A program made the position numbers and the translations under genes. The notes under the pieces were generated by a model that was not told the origin of the DNA, ran no database searches, and saw only the letters and a list, made by a program, of their open reading frames with translations. A stretch of 64,000 nt of DNA. Origin: Sphingomonadales bacterium (GTDB lineage Bacteria > Pseudomonadota > Alphaproteobacteria > Sphingomonadales > Sphingomonadaceae). Position 1 is the stretch's first letter. Every line of letters begins with the position of its first letter. Of the stretch, positions 40,918 through 48,663 are shown one piece after another. The stretch spans positions 1-64,000 of the forward strand of contig JAIYAA010000107.1 in assembly GCA_027489295.1 (NCBI GenBank), read 5' to 3'.

Positions 40918-42321
40918 ATGACCATCGACATCACCAAGAACATCGAGATCGAAAAGATCGTCCTCGGCGCGATCCTCCTCAACGAGGACTCCTTCTGGGA
41001 CGTGATCGACATCCTTAACATGGATCTATTTGCGGCCGAGGATCATCAGAAGATCTTCGTCGTCATCAACGAGCTGGCGCAGGATGCCCGCGCCATTCGC
41101 CCGCACATCGTCGCCGGCAGAATCGGCTCCCTCTCTGAGGGGAAAGATCCGGAGGCATACCTCTCGATGCTGCTGCATGTGGCAGCGCGCGAGGAGAACC
41201 TGCCACTCAGGGACTATGCTTTCGAGCTGCGCTCTGCTGCCACCCGTCGCCGGGTCATTGCGCTGGCAGAGAACATGATCAAGACCGCCAACAATCCCAA
41301 GGCGGACGCTGACCAGATTGTCGACCGCGCCTCCGAGAGGCTGGCTGACATCTCCCGCGAGGCGAAGATCGAGCACGAGAGTACGGTGTCGTCAACGCTG
41401 GCCCAGATCGTGCAGACAGCATCGAATAGCTCGGGCAAGGGAATCGCCCTCGCGCCATGCCTGCGGGGGCTGGAGGAGATGATCGGGTTCTTCCCACCGG
41501 GATCTCTTGTCCTGTGGGGCGGCGGGCCTGGCTCCGGCAAGACCGCCTTCGCCATGCAGCAGCTCCTCTTCACCAGCACCGCCGATCCATCCACTCTCTT
41601 CGAACTTGAAATGGAAAACACCTCGCTGGTCGCGCGCTCAGTGGCAGGGGACACGGGCGTCAAGGCGCGGGACATCATGCGCGGGCTGAGCGACAACCAG
41701 TTCGAGTCCCTCATCGCGGCGCAGGCAAAGTTTGCCGATCGGAAACTGCGCATCGTTGCCCCGTCGAAGATGGATATCAACCAGATCCGCAGCCGCGCCT
41801 ATGCGCACAAGCGGAAGTTCGGCCTGCGGATGCTGGCCGTCGATCACCTCAAGCTCATCGAGCGCCACACCAAGAACCGCATGGACCCTGTCGAGCGAGC
41901 CTATGAGAACGCTCGCGACCTCAAGTCGCTGGCGAAGGATCTGGGATGCGTCGTCATCGCGCTCTGCCAGTTCACCAAGGCCGCGCGCCAGAAGGAGACG
42001 CCGGAGCCTGAGATGGAAGACTTCTATGGCGGCTCTCTCGAGGAACATGCCGACCTGATGCTCGCGAATTTCAACCGCCATGAATGGCTGAAAAAGAACC
42101 CGCCCCGGACCAACCAGCCGAAGGCGAAGGACGACCACCAAGCACAACTCCGAATGCACGAGGGGAGAATCGAAGTGTATAAATTGAAAGACCGCTTCGG
42201 GGCACCGCGCGACAGGCGCGTGTTCCACTGGGATGGGGCAACCACCCGCTACAGCGATATCGGCGGCTACCAGGCCACCATGGACTTCGCTGAGATGCCT
42301 GACCTGGAACACGGGGTTTGA
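40918..42321 (+). CDS. DnaB-like replicative helicase
   Basis: A 467-residue hexameric helicase. The N-terminal DnaB domain (IEKIVLGAILLNEDSFWDVIDILNMDLFAAEDHQKIF) is followed by the RecA fold with Walker A GGGPGSGKTAFAMQ near residue 200, Walker B-like LRMLAVDHLKLIE, and LGCVVIALCQFTKAAR (H3). The end has RFGAPRDRRVFHWDGATTRYSDI, typical of DnaB. It unwinds the phage replication fork with the primase. Confidence 0.92.
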   Translation: MTIDITKNIEIEKIVLGAILLNEDSFWDVIDILNMDLFAAEDHQKIFVVINELAQDARAIRPHIVAGRIGSLSEGKDPEAYLSMLLHVAAREENLPLRDYAFELRSAATRRRVIALAENMIKTANNPKADADQIVDRASERLADISREAKIEHESTVSSTLAQIVQTASNSSGKGIALAPCLRGLEEMIGFFPPGSLVLWGGGPGSGKTAFAMQQLLFTSTADPSTLFELEMENTSLVARSVAGDTGVKARDIMRGLSDNQFESLIAAQAKFADRKLRIVAPSKMDINQIRSRAYAHKRKFGLRMLAVDHLKLIERHTKNRMDPVERAYENARDLKSLAKDLGCVVIALCQFTKAARQKETPEPEMEDFYGGSLEEHADLMLANFNRHEWLKKNPPRTNQPKAKDDHQAQLRMHEGRIEVYKLKDRFGAPRDRRVFHWDGATTRYSDIGGYQATMDFAEMPDLEHGV

Positions 42322-42323
42322 CC

Positions 42324-42647
42324 ATGAACGACGTTCAGGCATTCCCACATCCGGTACCAGGCGGACAGTACGTCGCCATGCTGCGGCTCGCTCACGAGGC
42401 CGAGGCCAGCCCGATCAAGGGCAAGGGGGGCACGACCCGATACTTCCCGACCAAGGGCGCCGCCTACGAGGCGATCACCGAGCAGCTCCTCCGATACATG
42501 CGCGGCAACTACGTGCGCGATGGTGAGGTAGCTGGCCGGACGGCAGCCGAGGCTAACGCGGTGTTCAAGGTGGTGAAGCAGAAGGCAAAGACCCGTGTCA
42601 TCACGGTTGCCTACAAAAGGGGGAGGCCGCATGCCCCCAAAGCTTGA
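42324..42647 (+). CDS. Hypothetical protein (107 aa)
   Basis: A 107-residue basic protein (GKGGTTRYFPTKGAAYEAITEQLLRYMRGNYVRDGE, then VFKVVKQKAKTRVITVAYKRGR). The charge suggests nucleic-acid binding. The ATG at 42324 lies just after the helicase stop; a TTG at 42318 is a weaker choice. Its end overlaps the next gene by 17 nt. No family recognised. Confidence 0.66.
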   Translation: MNDVQAFPHPVPGGQYVAMLRLAHEAEASPIKGKGGTTRYFPTKGAAYEAITEQLLRYMRGNYVRDGEVAGRTAAEANAVFKVVKQKAKTRVITVAYKRGRPHAPKA

Positions 42648-42954
42648 GAAGCGCTTGGTTCGGCACAGCGATCGGACCAATTATGTGGTCTGGGTTCTGT
42701 GGGTCATCGGCATGTCGGAGATCAGTATCGCCGAGGTCACGGGCAAGCGCAGGAAACAGATTGCGGGTATCGTCAACCGCTCACCCTATCCGAACAGGTC
42801 AAGCATGACCGTGGCAGAGAGACAGGCGGCGCTCGATGAGCTGCTGCTGATCAGGATAGGGGATGACGGGAAGCCGATCGACGGCGGGGTGCTCGACCGG
42901 GTGCCTCACAAGATCATCGCCCTTCGGGGCAGTCAGGTTAAGAGGGGCGGATAA
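42631..42954 (+). CDS. HTH-like hypothetical protein (107 aa)
   Basis: A 107-residue protein with VVWVLWVIGMSEISIAEVTGKRRKQIAGIVNRSPYPNRSSM, which reads as a helix-turn-helix of the homeodomain type (small-terminase or GcrA-like). The ATG at 42631 has GGGGGAGG upstream. The remainder is short and charged. DNA binding is likely; target unknown. Confidence 0.66.
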   Translation: MPPKLEKRLVRHSDRTNYVVWVLWVIGMSEISIAEVTGKRRKQIAGIVNRSPYPNRSSMTVAERQAALDELLLIRIGDDGKPIDGGVLDRVPHKIIALRGSQVKRGG

Positions 42955-43709
42955 TGGCTACGGGGCAGAGCCTTCGCGATAGGCTCAAAGGTCGCAAGAT
43001 GGACGAAAACCGGCGGGGCGTTCTGCCGCTGGTCGCCTACTACGGGCGCGAGCCCAAGCAGGAGATCGCGCGCAACGCGATGTATCGGCAGATCGAGACG
43101 GTGATGAACCAGGCAGAGGCGAGGGACATCACGTTCTTCATGGGGACGCGGGGCATCGCCATGGTGGACGCCAACTCCAGCCCGATCGAGTACCTCGTGG
43201 CTAAAGGCGAGATGGACTCGAGCAGGGATGACGAGGGCATGGCAGGGGTCCGGTTCCACACGGCGCTCAAGATCCGCGAGCTCATTGATGGGGCGCAGGT
43301 CAAGGTGTTGCGCTCTCCCTCACTGGAGGGTACCGGCGGAGGAGGGGCGAGCACCTCGGCCGGCGACATCAGGGGCTACCAGCTGGACTGCATGAAGCTG
43401 ATGGACTTGTTGAAGAAGTCGCTCGAAAAGCAGTGGCTCTGGACGCTGATCGAGCTGGTCGCATGGAGCGACGATTGGATGGACATTCGGGTCGGGGTGA
43501 AGAAGCCCACCCCGAGGCAGGCGGCGGAGCGCAGCGGCACCATCGAGGCACTTCACTTTGCGCTCGACAATGCCGCCGTTATTCTGGGGTACCTGCCGCC
43601 GGAAGACTTGATTGAGCGGTGGCCGCGGGGTTGCCCGAGGATGCCGCCACTAATGAAGCGTCGTAGGCTGGTGTCCAAGGATGCAGGCCGGCTCGGATTG
43701 CGCTCATAG
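42954..43709 (+). CDS. Hypothetical protein (251 aa), end of rightward early operon
   Basis: A 251-residue protein, mostly helical with clusters of charged residues (VAYYGREPKQEIARNAMYRQIETVMNQAEARDITFFMGTRG, and later LMDLLKKSLEKQWLWTLIELVAWSDDWMD). It ends with a basic tail (MKRRRLVSKDAGRLGLRS). No family recognised; position suggests a replication or regulation accessory. Its last 131 bases overlap the opposite-strand gene at 43579-43866. Confidence 0.68.
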   Translation: MATGQSLRDRLKGRKMDENRRGVLPLVAYYGREPKQEIARNAMYRQIETVMNQAEARDITFFMGTRGIAMVDANSSPIEYLVAKGEMDSSRDDEGMAGVRFHTALKIRELIDGAQVKVLRSPSLEGTGGGGASTSAGDIRGYQLDCMKLMDLLKKSLEKQWLWTLIELVAWSDDWMDIRVGVKKPTPRQAAERSGTIEALHFALDNAAVILGYLPPEDLIERWPRGCPRMPPLMKRRRLVSKDAGRLGLRS

Positions 43710-43866
43710 CCAGGCGCTCCACCTGGGTCAGATCCCGATGTCCATTCGCAGTATCAGAGGCAGTACGCCTCTTCATTCCCAGCAGCTCTCCAACCACGGA
43801 GAGCTGCTTTTTTTCGTTAAAGCCCATGCGAGTTGCCCAGGCGCGGAAGTCATTGGTCGAGATCAT
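43579..43866 (-). CDS. HTH-like protein (95 aa), convergent overlap
   Basis: A 95-residue protein starting at the ATG at 43866. The segment MISTNDFRAWATRMGFNEKKQLSVVGELLGMKRRTASDTANGHRDLTQVERLAMSAIRAG fits a short helix-turn-helix regulator of the kind found in rhizobial prophages. Its C-terminal 43 residues lie antisense to the end of the rightward gene. It overlaps the upstream regulator gene by 4 nt. Confidence 0.68.
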   Translation of the reverse strand: MISTNDFRAWATRMGFNEKKQLSVVGELLGMKRRTASDTANGHRDLTQVERLAMSAIRAGLHPWTPAYDASLVAASSGNPAATAQSSLPAAGTPE

Positions 43867-44312
43867 GTTTCCTCTCGGTATTCCTCGGTGATGGACTCTG
43901 CGAGTTTGAAGTTCTGGTCGCTTGCAGAGATCATCTTGATGAGAACGTGGATGGAGTGCGGGATGTCCTGCTCGCCGTCGATCCACTTCATGACGCGGTG
44001 CTGGGGGACGCCGGCAATCTCCGCGAAATAGGTGACGGTCAGGTTGGCTTGGTCGATTTGCAGCGCCAACTCGGCGCCGGTCAGTCGGCGGTATCCGCCG
44101 GCCTTCCTCGTGTCCCGTGTCCTGCTTTCATGCAGGCGGAATAGCGCCTTGAGCGCTGCGTACTCAGCTTCTTGCTCAGTCTGAAACACCTTGGGCTTGC
44201 CGCCTTCGCGAACGATGGCAGGGATAAGACCCGGGAGCGAGAACTGCGCCTGAAAGCCGCCATGAGTAGGGATCGGATTAGCGATCGGTCGGGAAGAGGG
44301 CTTGTGTTCCAC
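43863..44312 (-). CDS. HTH regulator (149 aa)
   Basis: A 149-residue protein. The C-terminal part RLTGAELALQIDQANLTVTYFAEIAGVPQHRVMKWIDGEQDIPHSIHVLIKMIS is an XRE-like helix-turn-helix. The N-terminal half is a flexible leader and a helix (EAEYAALKALFRLHES). The start is the GTG at 44312 with AAGGAA upstream. It is coupled to the next HTH-like gene; together they may form a small regulatory pair. Confidence 0.72.
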   Translation of the reverse strand: MEHKPSSRPIANPIPTHGGFQAQFSLPGLIPAIVREGGKPKVFQTEQEAEYAALKALFRLHESRTRDTRKAGGYRRLTGAELALQIDQANLTVTYFAEIAGVPQHRVMKWIDGEQDIPHSIHVLIKMISASDQNFKLAESITEEYREET

Positions 44313-44372
44313 GAGATTCCTTTCTGGTTGTGCTCGCCCCCGCAAATGCAGGGACGAGCCGCAACTTGTCAA

Positions 44373-45152
44373 TTACTCGGTGGAGCCGCCGCCGGCATCA
44401 GAGCCGCCGCCGGTATCGCCGCCTGCGTCGCCGCCGGAACCGGTGTCTCCACCGGTCGAGCCGCCGTCGGTACCGCCGGTATCGCCACCGCCAGTGTCGC
44501 CGCCACCAGTGTCGCCGCCCGTGCTGCCGCCGTCGCCGCCGGTTCCGGTGTCGCCACCAGTATCCCCGCCGCCGGTCCCCGTACCCGGGTCGGTACCGGT
44601 GTCGCCGCCGCCAGTGCCCGGATCAGTCGGGTCGGTGGGCGAGCCGCCGCCAGTGCCGGGGTCCGTGGGGTCGGTGGGGTCAGTCGGAGTGCCGCCGCCG
44701 GTACCGGGGTCGCTCGGGTCGGTCGGATCGGTTGGCGTGGGGTCTGTGGGGTCTGTGGGGTTGCCGCCATTGCCCGGGTCGGTGGGATCAGTCGGGTCGA
44801 TCGGATCAGTGGGGTCAGTCGGGCCGCAGGAAGTCTGACCAGGCTGGCACTCACCCGGGTCGGTCGGGTCCGTGGGTTCAACCGGGGTCGGATCAGTCGG
44901 TGTCGGGTCCGTCGGGGTGACGTCGATCGGAGTCGGGGTCACCGGGGTCGGGTCGACCGGAATCGGTGCGGGGGTCACCGGCTTGACGGAAAGCAGAACA
45001 GATCCGCCGCCACTGTTCTCGGGGCGCCCGAAGCATCCGGCGACCACCTTGCCGATGGACCAACCCGGTGCCTCGCAGGCATCGGAGTTGGCAAGGGCGG
45101 TGGTAGCGGAGAGGGCAAGGAAGGCGGAGAGAAGGATGGAGTTTCGGTTCAT
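44373..45152 (-). CDS. Secreted low-complexity Asp/Pro/Thr/Gly repeat protein
   Basis: A 259-residue protein. Residues 1-21 are a signal peptide (NSILLSAFLALSATTALA) with an ALA cleavage site. After a short globular part with three cysteines, residues ~65-175 are P-T-D-P repeats and residues ~175-259 are G-G-D-T-G-G repeats. There is no lipobox. Such proteins form flexible acidic stalks or secreted coats. AGAGG lies before the ATG. It is an isolated gene between two regulator operons, which suggests a lysogenic-conversion cargo. Confidence 0.78.
   Translation of the reverse strand: MNRNSILLSAFLALSATTALANSDACEAPGWSIGKVVAGCFGRPENSGGGSVLLSVKPVTPAPIPVDPTPVTPTPIDVTPTDPTPTDPTPVEPTDPTDPGECQPGQTSCGPTDPTDPIDPTDPTDPGNGGNPTDPTDPTPTDPTDPSDPGTGGGTPTDPTDPTDPGTGGGSPTDPTDPGTGGGDTGTDPGTGTGGGDTGGDTGTGGDGGSTGGDTGGGDTGGGDTGGTDGGSTGGDTGSGGDAGGDTGGGSDAGGGSTE
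44376..44960 (-). repeat. Coding tandem repeats (PTDP and GGDTGG units)
   Basis: Short G/C-rich codon repeats encode PTD/PTDPTDP units toward the N-terminus and GGDTGG units toward the C-terminus. The DNA is prone to slippage, so length may vary between strains. Confidence 0.75.
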
Positions 45153-45246
45153 GATTACCTCTTGGGGTTAACGGCCAACAGCGGCCGGGTCAGGAGCGCG
45201 TTGCTCCTCACCGGGCGGCTGTCATCGATGTCGTTGGGGGTGGGGT

Positions 45247-45269
45247 GCCTGCCCCGTGAGGGGGCAGGC
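45247..45269. other. Intergenic hairpin after 114-residue gene
   Basis: A 9-bp perfect stem (GCCTGCCCC at 45247-45255, GGGGCAGGC at 45261-45269) lies between two leftward genes. There is no T tract on either strand, so it may stabilise the upstream mRNA 3' end. The stretch 45153-45276 contains no other feature I can support. Confidence 0.55.
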
Positions 45270-45276
45270 GTCAGGC

Positions 45277-45621
45277 TCAGATGCGGTAGAGCTTGATGGG
45301 GTAGAGGGCGGCGCAGTTTGCGCGCCGTCCGTTATCTTCGGGGATAGTCTGGAGTTCCTCGACCGTGATGGCCCGCATGTGGTCGGCTGCCATGAACGCG
45401 GCAGGGCCACCCACGCGGCCGGAAAGCGCCGCCTCCGCGGTTAATGCTCGCTGCAGGTACCGGTTATTGGCCTCGAGGAGTTCGTCTATGCGACGCTGCG
45501 CCCACTCAAGGGCCTCGGCTCCCGCGATGCAGCCATCACGCATGCCCTTGAGCTGCGCCGGGATCCGCTTCTTGTCCGCCCACCACCGAAGCAGCAGGCG
45601 GACGTTCGACAGCACGATCAC
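45277..45621 (-). CDS. Hypothetical protein (114 aa)
   Basis: A 114-residue protein starting with a GTG that overlaps the upstream regulator stop. It is helical (RRIDELLEANNRYLQRALTAEAALSG) with a C-terminal segment MAADHMRAITVEELQTIPEDN. No family recognised. It is coupled to the XRE regulator gene and may be its partner. Confidence 0.66.
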   Translation of the reverse strand: MIVLSNVRLLLRWWADKKRIPAQLKGMRDGCIAGAEALEWAQRRIDELLEANNRYLQRALTAEAALSGRVGGPAAFMAADHMRAITVEELQTIPEDNGRRANCAALYPIKLYRI

Positions 45622-46043
45622 GCAGCGATATCTCGGGCGGGCTCGGCGTCGCCAGCCTGCTCAGGCTCGTCCTGCTCCTGCTCAGCGATGATGGCCATGA
45701 CGACGCGGGAGATTGCCTGTCGGGTTTGCGCTCCCCGGATGCGATCGAATGCGGTGGCCAGCCTCATCGCATGGACCGAGAGAGTGGGCGCGGCGGAGGC
45801 GGCGCCACCGGCTGCTGCCGTGCCGGCGAAGATGTCGAGCAGGGAGCACCGGAGTGCCGAGCACAGCATGTCGAGCTTGCTGCCGGACACGCGGTTGGTT
45901 CCCTTCTCGTATTTCTGGATCTGCTGGAAGGTGATCCCGAGGATCTCGCCCAGCTTCTCCTGGCTCATCCCCTGCGAGGTGCGCAGGCGGCGGATGTTGT
46001 TACCGATGATGACGTCGGAGGGGTTCGGCTGCTTGTTGGACAT
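45618..46043 (-). CDS. XRE-family HTH regulator
   Basis: A 141-residue regulator. Residues ~12-70 (IIGNNIRRLRTSQGMSQEKLGEILGITFQQIQKYEKGTNRVSGSKLDMLCSAL) are a textbook XRE helix-turn-helix of the kind common in rhizobial replicons. The C-terminal half is helical and ends in an acidic tail. It stands as the first gene downstream of a terminator that ends the long accessory operon, so it likely has its own promoter. Confidence 0.85.
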   Translation of the reverse strand: MSNKQPNPSDVIIGNNIRRLRTSQGMSQEKLGEILGITFQQIQKYEKGTNRVSGSKLDMLCSALRCSLLDIFAGTAAAGGAASAAPTLSVHAMRLATAFDRIRGAQTRQAISRVVMAIIAEQEQDEPEQAGDAEPARDIAA

Positions 46044-46063
46044 GGGTAAACCTTTCTGTGGTT

Positions 46064-46096
46064 GAAAAAGAAAAAGGCCCGCTGGGTTAGCGGGCC
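46064..46096 (-). terminator. Terminator of the long accessory operon
   Basis: A 7-bp stem (GGCCCGC at 46076-46082, GCGGGCC at 46090-46096) is followed on the minus strand by TTTTTCTTTTT. It overlaps the stop region of the last accessory gene and marks the end of the leftward operon that begins near the right end of the window. Confidence 0.85.
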
Positions 46097-46401
46097 TGGG
46101 TCAGGGACAGGGCCAGACAAGTGGCCATGGTTTCGTCGTTGATGTATCGGGAGATCTCCTCCGGGGTCAGTCTGTGAAACTGTATGACGACCATGCCGGC
46201 GTGGGCTGGGTTCCCCGGCGGAGAGGTCATTACCTCGGCATCCACATCCCAGTAGAATGTCCGGGTCGCAGAGTCATAAACGATCCCATTCAGTGGAAGC
46301 TCGGGGCCTGTAGCGAAGAGCCGAACGCCCGGCGGTCGCATCAGGTTGGGCGGGTCCGGCCCGGTTTGGTAGAGTGGAAGAGTAGGGTCCAGGTTTTTCA
46401 T
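46087..46401 (-). CDS. Small SLT-family paralog (104 aa)
   Basis: A 104-residue protein starting at the ATG at 46401 with AAGGAGG upstream. It shows both marks of the paralog family proposed here: the beta segment GIVYDSATRTFYWDV and the C-terminal helix LTPEEISRYINDETMATCLALSLTQAR. No known family was recognised. Last gene of the accessory operon, coupled by 4 nt to the paralog upstream. Confidence 0.72.
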   Translation of the reverse strand: MKNLDPTLPLYQTGPDPPNLMRPPGVRLFATGPELPLNGIVYDSATRTFYWDVDAEVMTSPPGNPAHAGMVVIQFHRLTPEEISRYINDETMATCLALSLTQAR

Positions 46402-46622
46402 GTCCCTCCTTTGGTGGTGAGAAGCCACGCAATGCAAAGAGCGTGGGTTCTGTCCGAGACGTAACGCTGCAACTGTGTCTCGGTGAGAAGCTTGGATGAG
46501 GGGTCGGTGCCCCATCGGTACGAGCGATCAATCCGATGGAAGACGACCACCCCCTCGGCAGTCGTTGTCACCGTCCTCGTGTTGCGGGGCGGTGATGGTG
46601 GAGGCCTGATGCCAATGCTCAT
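46398..46622 (-). CDS. Small SLT-family paralog (74 aa), divergent
   Basis: A 74-residue protein starting at 46622 with an ATGA overlap to the upstream gene. A weak version of the family beta segment (VVVFHRIDRSYRWG) and helix (RYVSDRTHALCIAWLLTT) is present. A poly-proline N-terminus precedes it. Membership is tentative; function unknown. Confidence 0.6.
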   Translation of the reverse strand: MSIGIRPPPSPPRNTRTVTTTAEGVVVFHRIDRSYRWGTDPSSKLLTETQLQRYVSDRTHALCIAWLLTTKGGT

Positions 46623-46855
46623 GAGGTATCCTCGTATGTGAGGGAAACGGCGAGGGCTTCGGCCACGGCGCGATCGTCGATTTGGTTGGGGCTGATCGGC
46701 GTTCGGATCGTTATTCCGGCATGGAAGCTCCGCTTGAGAACGTCGTACCGAACGTAGATACCGAGAGGCTTCACGCCAGCCTTGAGGCGGAGGAGGGTCG
46801 GGCCGTTGATGACCTTGTCCCAACCCCAGTAGTTGAGTGGATCGCCGTCCTTCAT
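46619..46855 (-). CDS. Small SLT-family paralog (78 aa)
   Basis: A 78-residue protein with GIYVRYDVLKRSFHAGI (beta segment) and ISPNQIDDRAVAEALAVSLTYED (C-terminal helix ending SLT). It is translationally coupled to both neighbours by 4-nt overlaps. Function unknown; grouped with the accessory paralogs by these two motifs. Confidence 0.68.
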   Translation of the reverse strand: MKDGDPLNYWGWDKVINGPTLLRLKAGVKPLGIYVRYDVLKRSFHAGITIRTPISPNQIDDRAVAEALAVSLTYEDTS

Positions 46856-47091
46856 AGCTGCTCTGCCAGAATGCCAGCGATGCTGTATGCCATGCAGCGG
46901 GCTATCACCTCTTCCGGCAGGCTGGACGCGATACCCTCGATCGGCACGAACTGGGAGCTGGTATACTCAAGCTTGCCGAACTGGCGCGAAGCGACGTGGA
47001 ACCAGCAGACCGGGGTGTTGCAGGCGTTCCTGTTGCGGACGATCAGGGTGCCAGGTGCAAGGGTGGATAGCTCCACGTTGTAGGTTGCCAC
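46852..47091 (-). CDS. Small SLT-family paralog (79 aa)
   Basis: A 79-residue protein with a GTG start that shares one base with the upstream stop. It has VCWFHVASRQFGKLEY (beta segment) and ASSLPEEVIARCMAYSIAGILAEQL (C-terminal helix with PEE and the S-x pattern). Function unknown. Confidence 0.66.
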   Translation of the reverse strand: MATYNVELSTLAPGTLIVRNRNACNTPVCWFHVASRQFGKLEYTSSQFVPIEGIASSLPEEVIARCMAYSIAGILAEQL

Positions 47092-47267
47092 TACGTTTTC
47101 TCCCAGGATTTCAGCTCCACGACAGGCTTCTGATAGCCGAGGTATTTGATCTGCTCGGCCGCGCCTTTCAGATATTCGAGCTGGTTGCGGACAGCAGTGG
47201 TCGCGGTTCCGGCATTGGGGCTGTTCACTTCGACACGGTAGACAAGCTCGACAATGTGGGTCGGCAT
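47091..47267 (-). CDS. Small hypothetical protein (58 aa)
   Basis: A 58-residue protein starting at the ATG at 47267 with AAGGAGA upstream, headed by a start-associated hairpin 12 nt before the ATG. It reads as a beta strand (THIVELVYRVEVNSP) followed by a helix (AVRNQLEYLKGAAEQIKYLG) and a strand. No family recognised; it opens a block of coupled paralog genes. Confidence 0.7.
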   Translation of the reverse strand: MPTHIVELVYRVEVNSPNAGTATTAVRNQLEYLKGAAEQIKYLGYQKPVVELKSWEKT

Positions 47268-47279
47268 GGTTTCTCCTTT

Positions 47280-47291
47280 CGCATGGTTGCA
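47280..47291 (-). promoter_or_regulatory. Start-associated hairpin, copy 3
   Basis: Minus-strand TGCA-ACCA-TGCG, three Watson-Crick pairs and a U-G outer pair, loop ACCA, 12 nt before the ATG at 47267. Confidence 0.65.
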
Positions 47292-47294
47292 GGA

Positions 47295-47585
47295 TTAGAG
47301 GCCGGGAGGGCGAACGCCGAGAGAAGCAGCGACAGCCTTGGCGTGTTCCTCCTCGGGGAGGAGGGCAAGCAGCTCATCGAGAGAGACGAACGGCCAGAAG
47401 ATGTAGCGGTCCTCGAACGTGGTCCGCCGTGCTTTGACTGACGGCTCCCATGTCCGAAGATCGGCCCAGTAAACGAGCTGGTTGCTGGCCCACTCACCAT
47501 CACGGGTGAATAGCCAGATGAGGTTGAGGTGGAAGTGGATCTTGGCCGGCCCCATTAGGCGGACGGGTTGAAGGTCGTCAGCCAT
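47295..47585 (-). CDS. Small SLT-family paralog (96 aa)
   Basis: A 96-residue protein starting at the ATG at 47585. It has a beta-rich front (KIHFHLNLIWLFTRDGEWASNQLVYWADLRTWEP) and the C-terminal helix FVSLDELLALLPEEEHAKAVAASLG, a clear version of the P-E-E/A-x-A/S-L pattern. It overlaps the upstream paralog by 8 nt. Function unknown. Confidence 0.68.
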   Translation of the reverse strand: MADDLQPVRLMGPAKIHFHLNLIWLFTRDGEWASNQLVYWADLRTWEPSVKARRTTFEDRYIFWPFVSLDELLALLPEEEHAKAVAASLGVRPPGL

Positions 47586-47889
47586 CTGGCAACCGCATTC
47601 TTGCCGCTGTGAGTCGGGCCAGCTCCTCCGGAGGGAGGAGGTCGAGGAGGCGGGGGAGGTGCTGCCCGACCAGGAACTCGTAGAAATCCCAGCCACCTCC
47701 CTGCCCATTGTCCCAGGCGCGGGTGCCTATGGCGAACTTGGCGACATTCGACTTGAACCGAAGGCAAACCCGGCGGGCCTTCTCAGTGTCGTCGACCCAG
47801 TGGAAGTCGAAGTCCAGATAGTCCGGGCCGGAGTCGATGTCGAAGCTGTGAAACGCCAGCTCGCGGGAGAGTATCAACTCGTGGCTCAC
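47578..47889 (-). CDS. Small SLT-family paralog (103 aa)
   Basis: A 103-residue protein with a GTG start at 47889 and AAGGA upstream. Beta segment VCLRFKSNVAKFAIG and C-terminal helix LPRLLDLLPPEELARLTAARMRL match the family, with the final SLT changed. Function unknown. It follows the 179-residue acidic protein after 1 nt. Confidence 0.66.
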   Translation of the reverse strand: MSHELILSRELAFHSFDIDSGPDYLDFDFHWVDDTEKARRVCLRFKSNVAKFAIGTRAWDNGQGGGWDFYEFLVGQHLPRLLDLLPPEELARLTAARMRLPDG

Positions 47890-47890
47890 G

Positions 47891-48430
47891 TCAGCCGTCC
47901 TTGGTGCAGAGTGATTTGGCCTCGGCAACCAAGGCGTCGAGCTGCTGCATGCACTCCGGATCGCGGGGCAGCCCGTCGAGCTTGGCCAGGTTCTTCACCA
48001 GCCGACAGGCGTCCCAGCTGAATGGCTCGCCTTCTGCGCGCCGATCGACCTCGAGTCCTTCGCCTGACCACTCGTCATCATTGTCAACGTCCTCATCGTC
48101 GGGGCCGAAAACGTGGATGGTCTCATCGCCTTCCGGGTCGTTGCCCTCTGCGATGTCGAAAGAGAAGTCCAGCACCGGGCCTGTCAGCTGCAGCTCCTTA
48201 GCCATCTTCACCGCCTGGTCGTAGCTGGTGGCTTCGACGGTGGTCTCTGCGACGCACCGGAAGGTGGCCCAGATGCGGAGGCCGTACTCGCGGATGACAG
48301 GTTCAGGCTCTTCTGCCTCGTAGGGCGCTTGGAGCTGCTCCTTTTTCCAATCTTCATAGCCGTGCATTGTCTCGCCGCGGTTGACCGCAGTGACCCAGGC
48401 ATCGGCGGTAATCTTCGGTGGCACAGTCAT
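47891..48430 (-). CDS. Acidic hypothetical protein (179 aa)
   Basis: A 179-residue acidic protein. The middle (LRIWATFRCVAETTVEATSYDQAVKMAKELQLTGPVLDF) resembles the small alpha/beta units seen in accessory phage proteins, followed by a very acidic stretch (GPDDEDVDNDDEW) and a helical end. It overlaps the downstream-of-promoter neighbour at 48427 by 4 nt. No family recognised. Confidence 0.66.
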   Translation of the reverse strand: MTVPPKITADAWVTAVNRGETMHGYEDWKKEQLQAPYEAEEPEPVIREYGLRIWATFRCVAETTVEATSYDQAVKMAKELQLTGPVLDFSFDIAEGNDPEGDETIHVFGPDDEDVDNDDEWSGEGLEVDRRAEGEPFSWDACRLVKNLAKLDGLPRDPECMQQLDALVAEAKSLCTKDG

Positions 48431-48663
48431 GCCTTGTCTCCTTCAAGTGTGGGGAGGTGGATGCGGAGGTTGACCTTGATCTCGTTAGTCTCGGTCGCCT
48501 CCGCAGAGATCTCATAGAGGGGCGGCTTGGACAGGGCGGAGAGTTCCGCCGACAGTTCCTTGATGAGGCCGAAGGTGACGGGCTTGCCCATGTGCTTCTG
48601 GACGATGGCCTCGATCTTCGGCTTGAGGGTTTCGGCGAGGAGGGCGCTACCGATCGACGTCAT
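48427..48663 (-). CDS. Hypothetical protein (78 aa)
   Basis: A 78-residue protein starting at the ATG at 48663 with AAGG upstream. It has an N-terminal helix (ALLAETLKPKIEAIVQKHMGKPVTFGLIKELSAELSAL) and a C-terminal strand (NEIKVNLRIHLPTLEG). No family recognised. Coupled to neighbours on both sides. Confidence 0.64.
   Translation of the reverse strand: MTSIGSALLAETLKPKIEAIVQKHMGKPVTFGLIKELSAELSALSKPPLYEISAEATETNEIKVNLRIHLPTLEGDKA

Noticed and set aside
44376..44960. Short G/C-rich repeats considered as a CRISPR-like or noncoding array
   Set aside because: Units are codon-length, have no spacers and keep one reading frame.
44172..45296. 374-codon plus-strand frame rich in Gly, Val, Ala, Arg
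   Set aside because: It is the mirror of the secreted PTDP/GGDTGG repeats; the minus-strand frame has a signal peptide and ribosome site.
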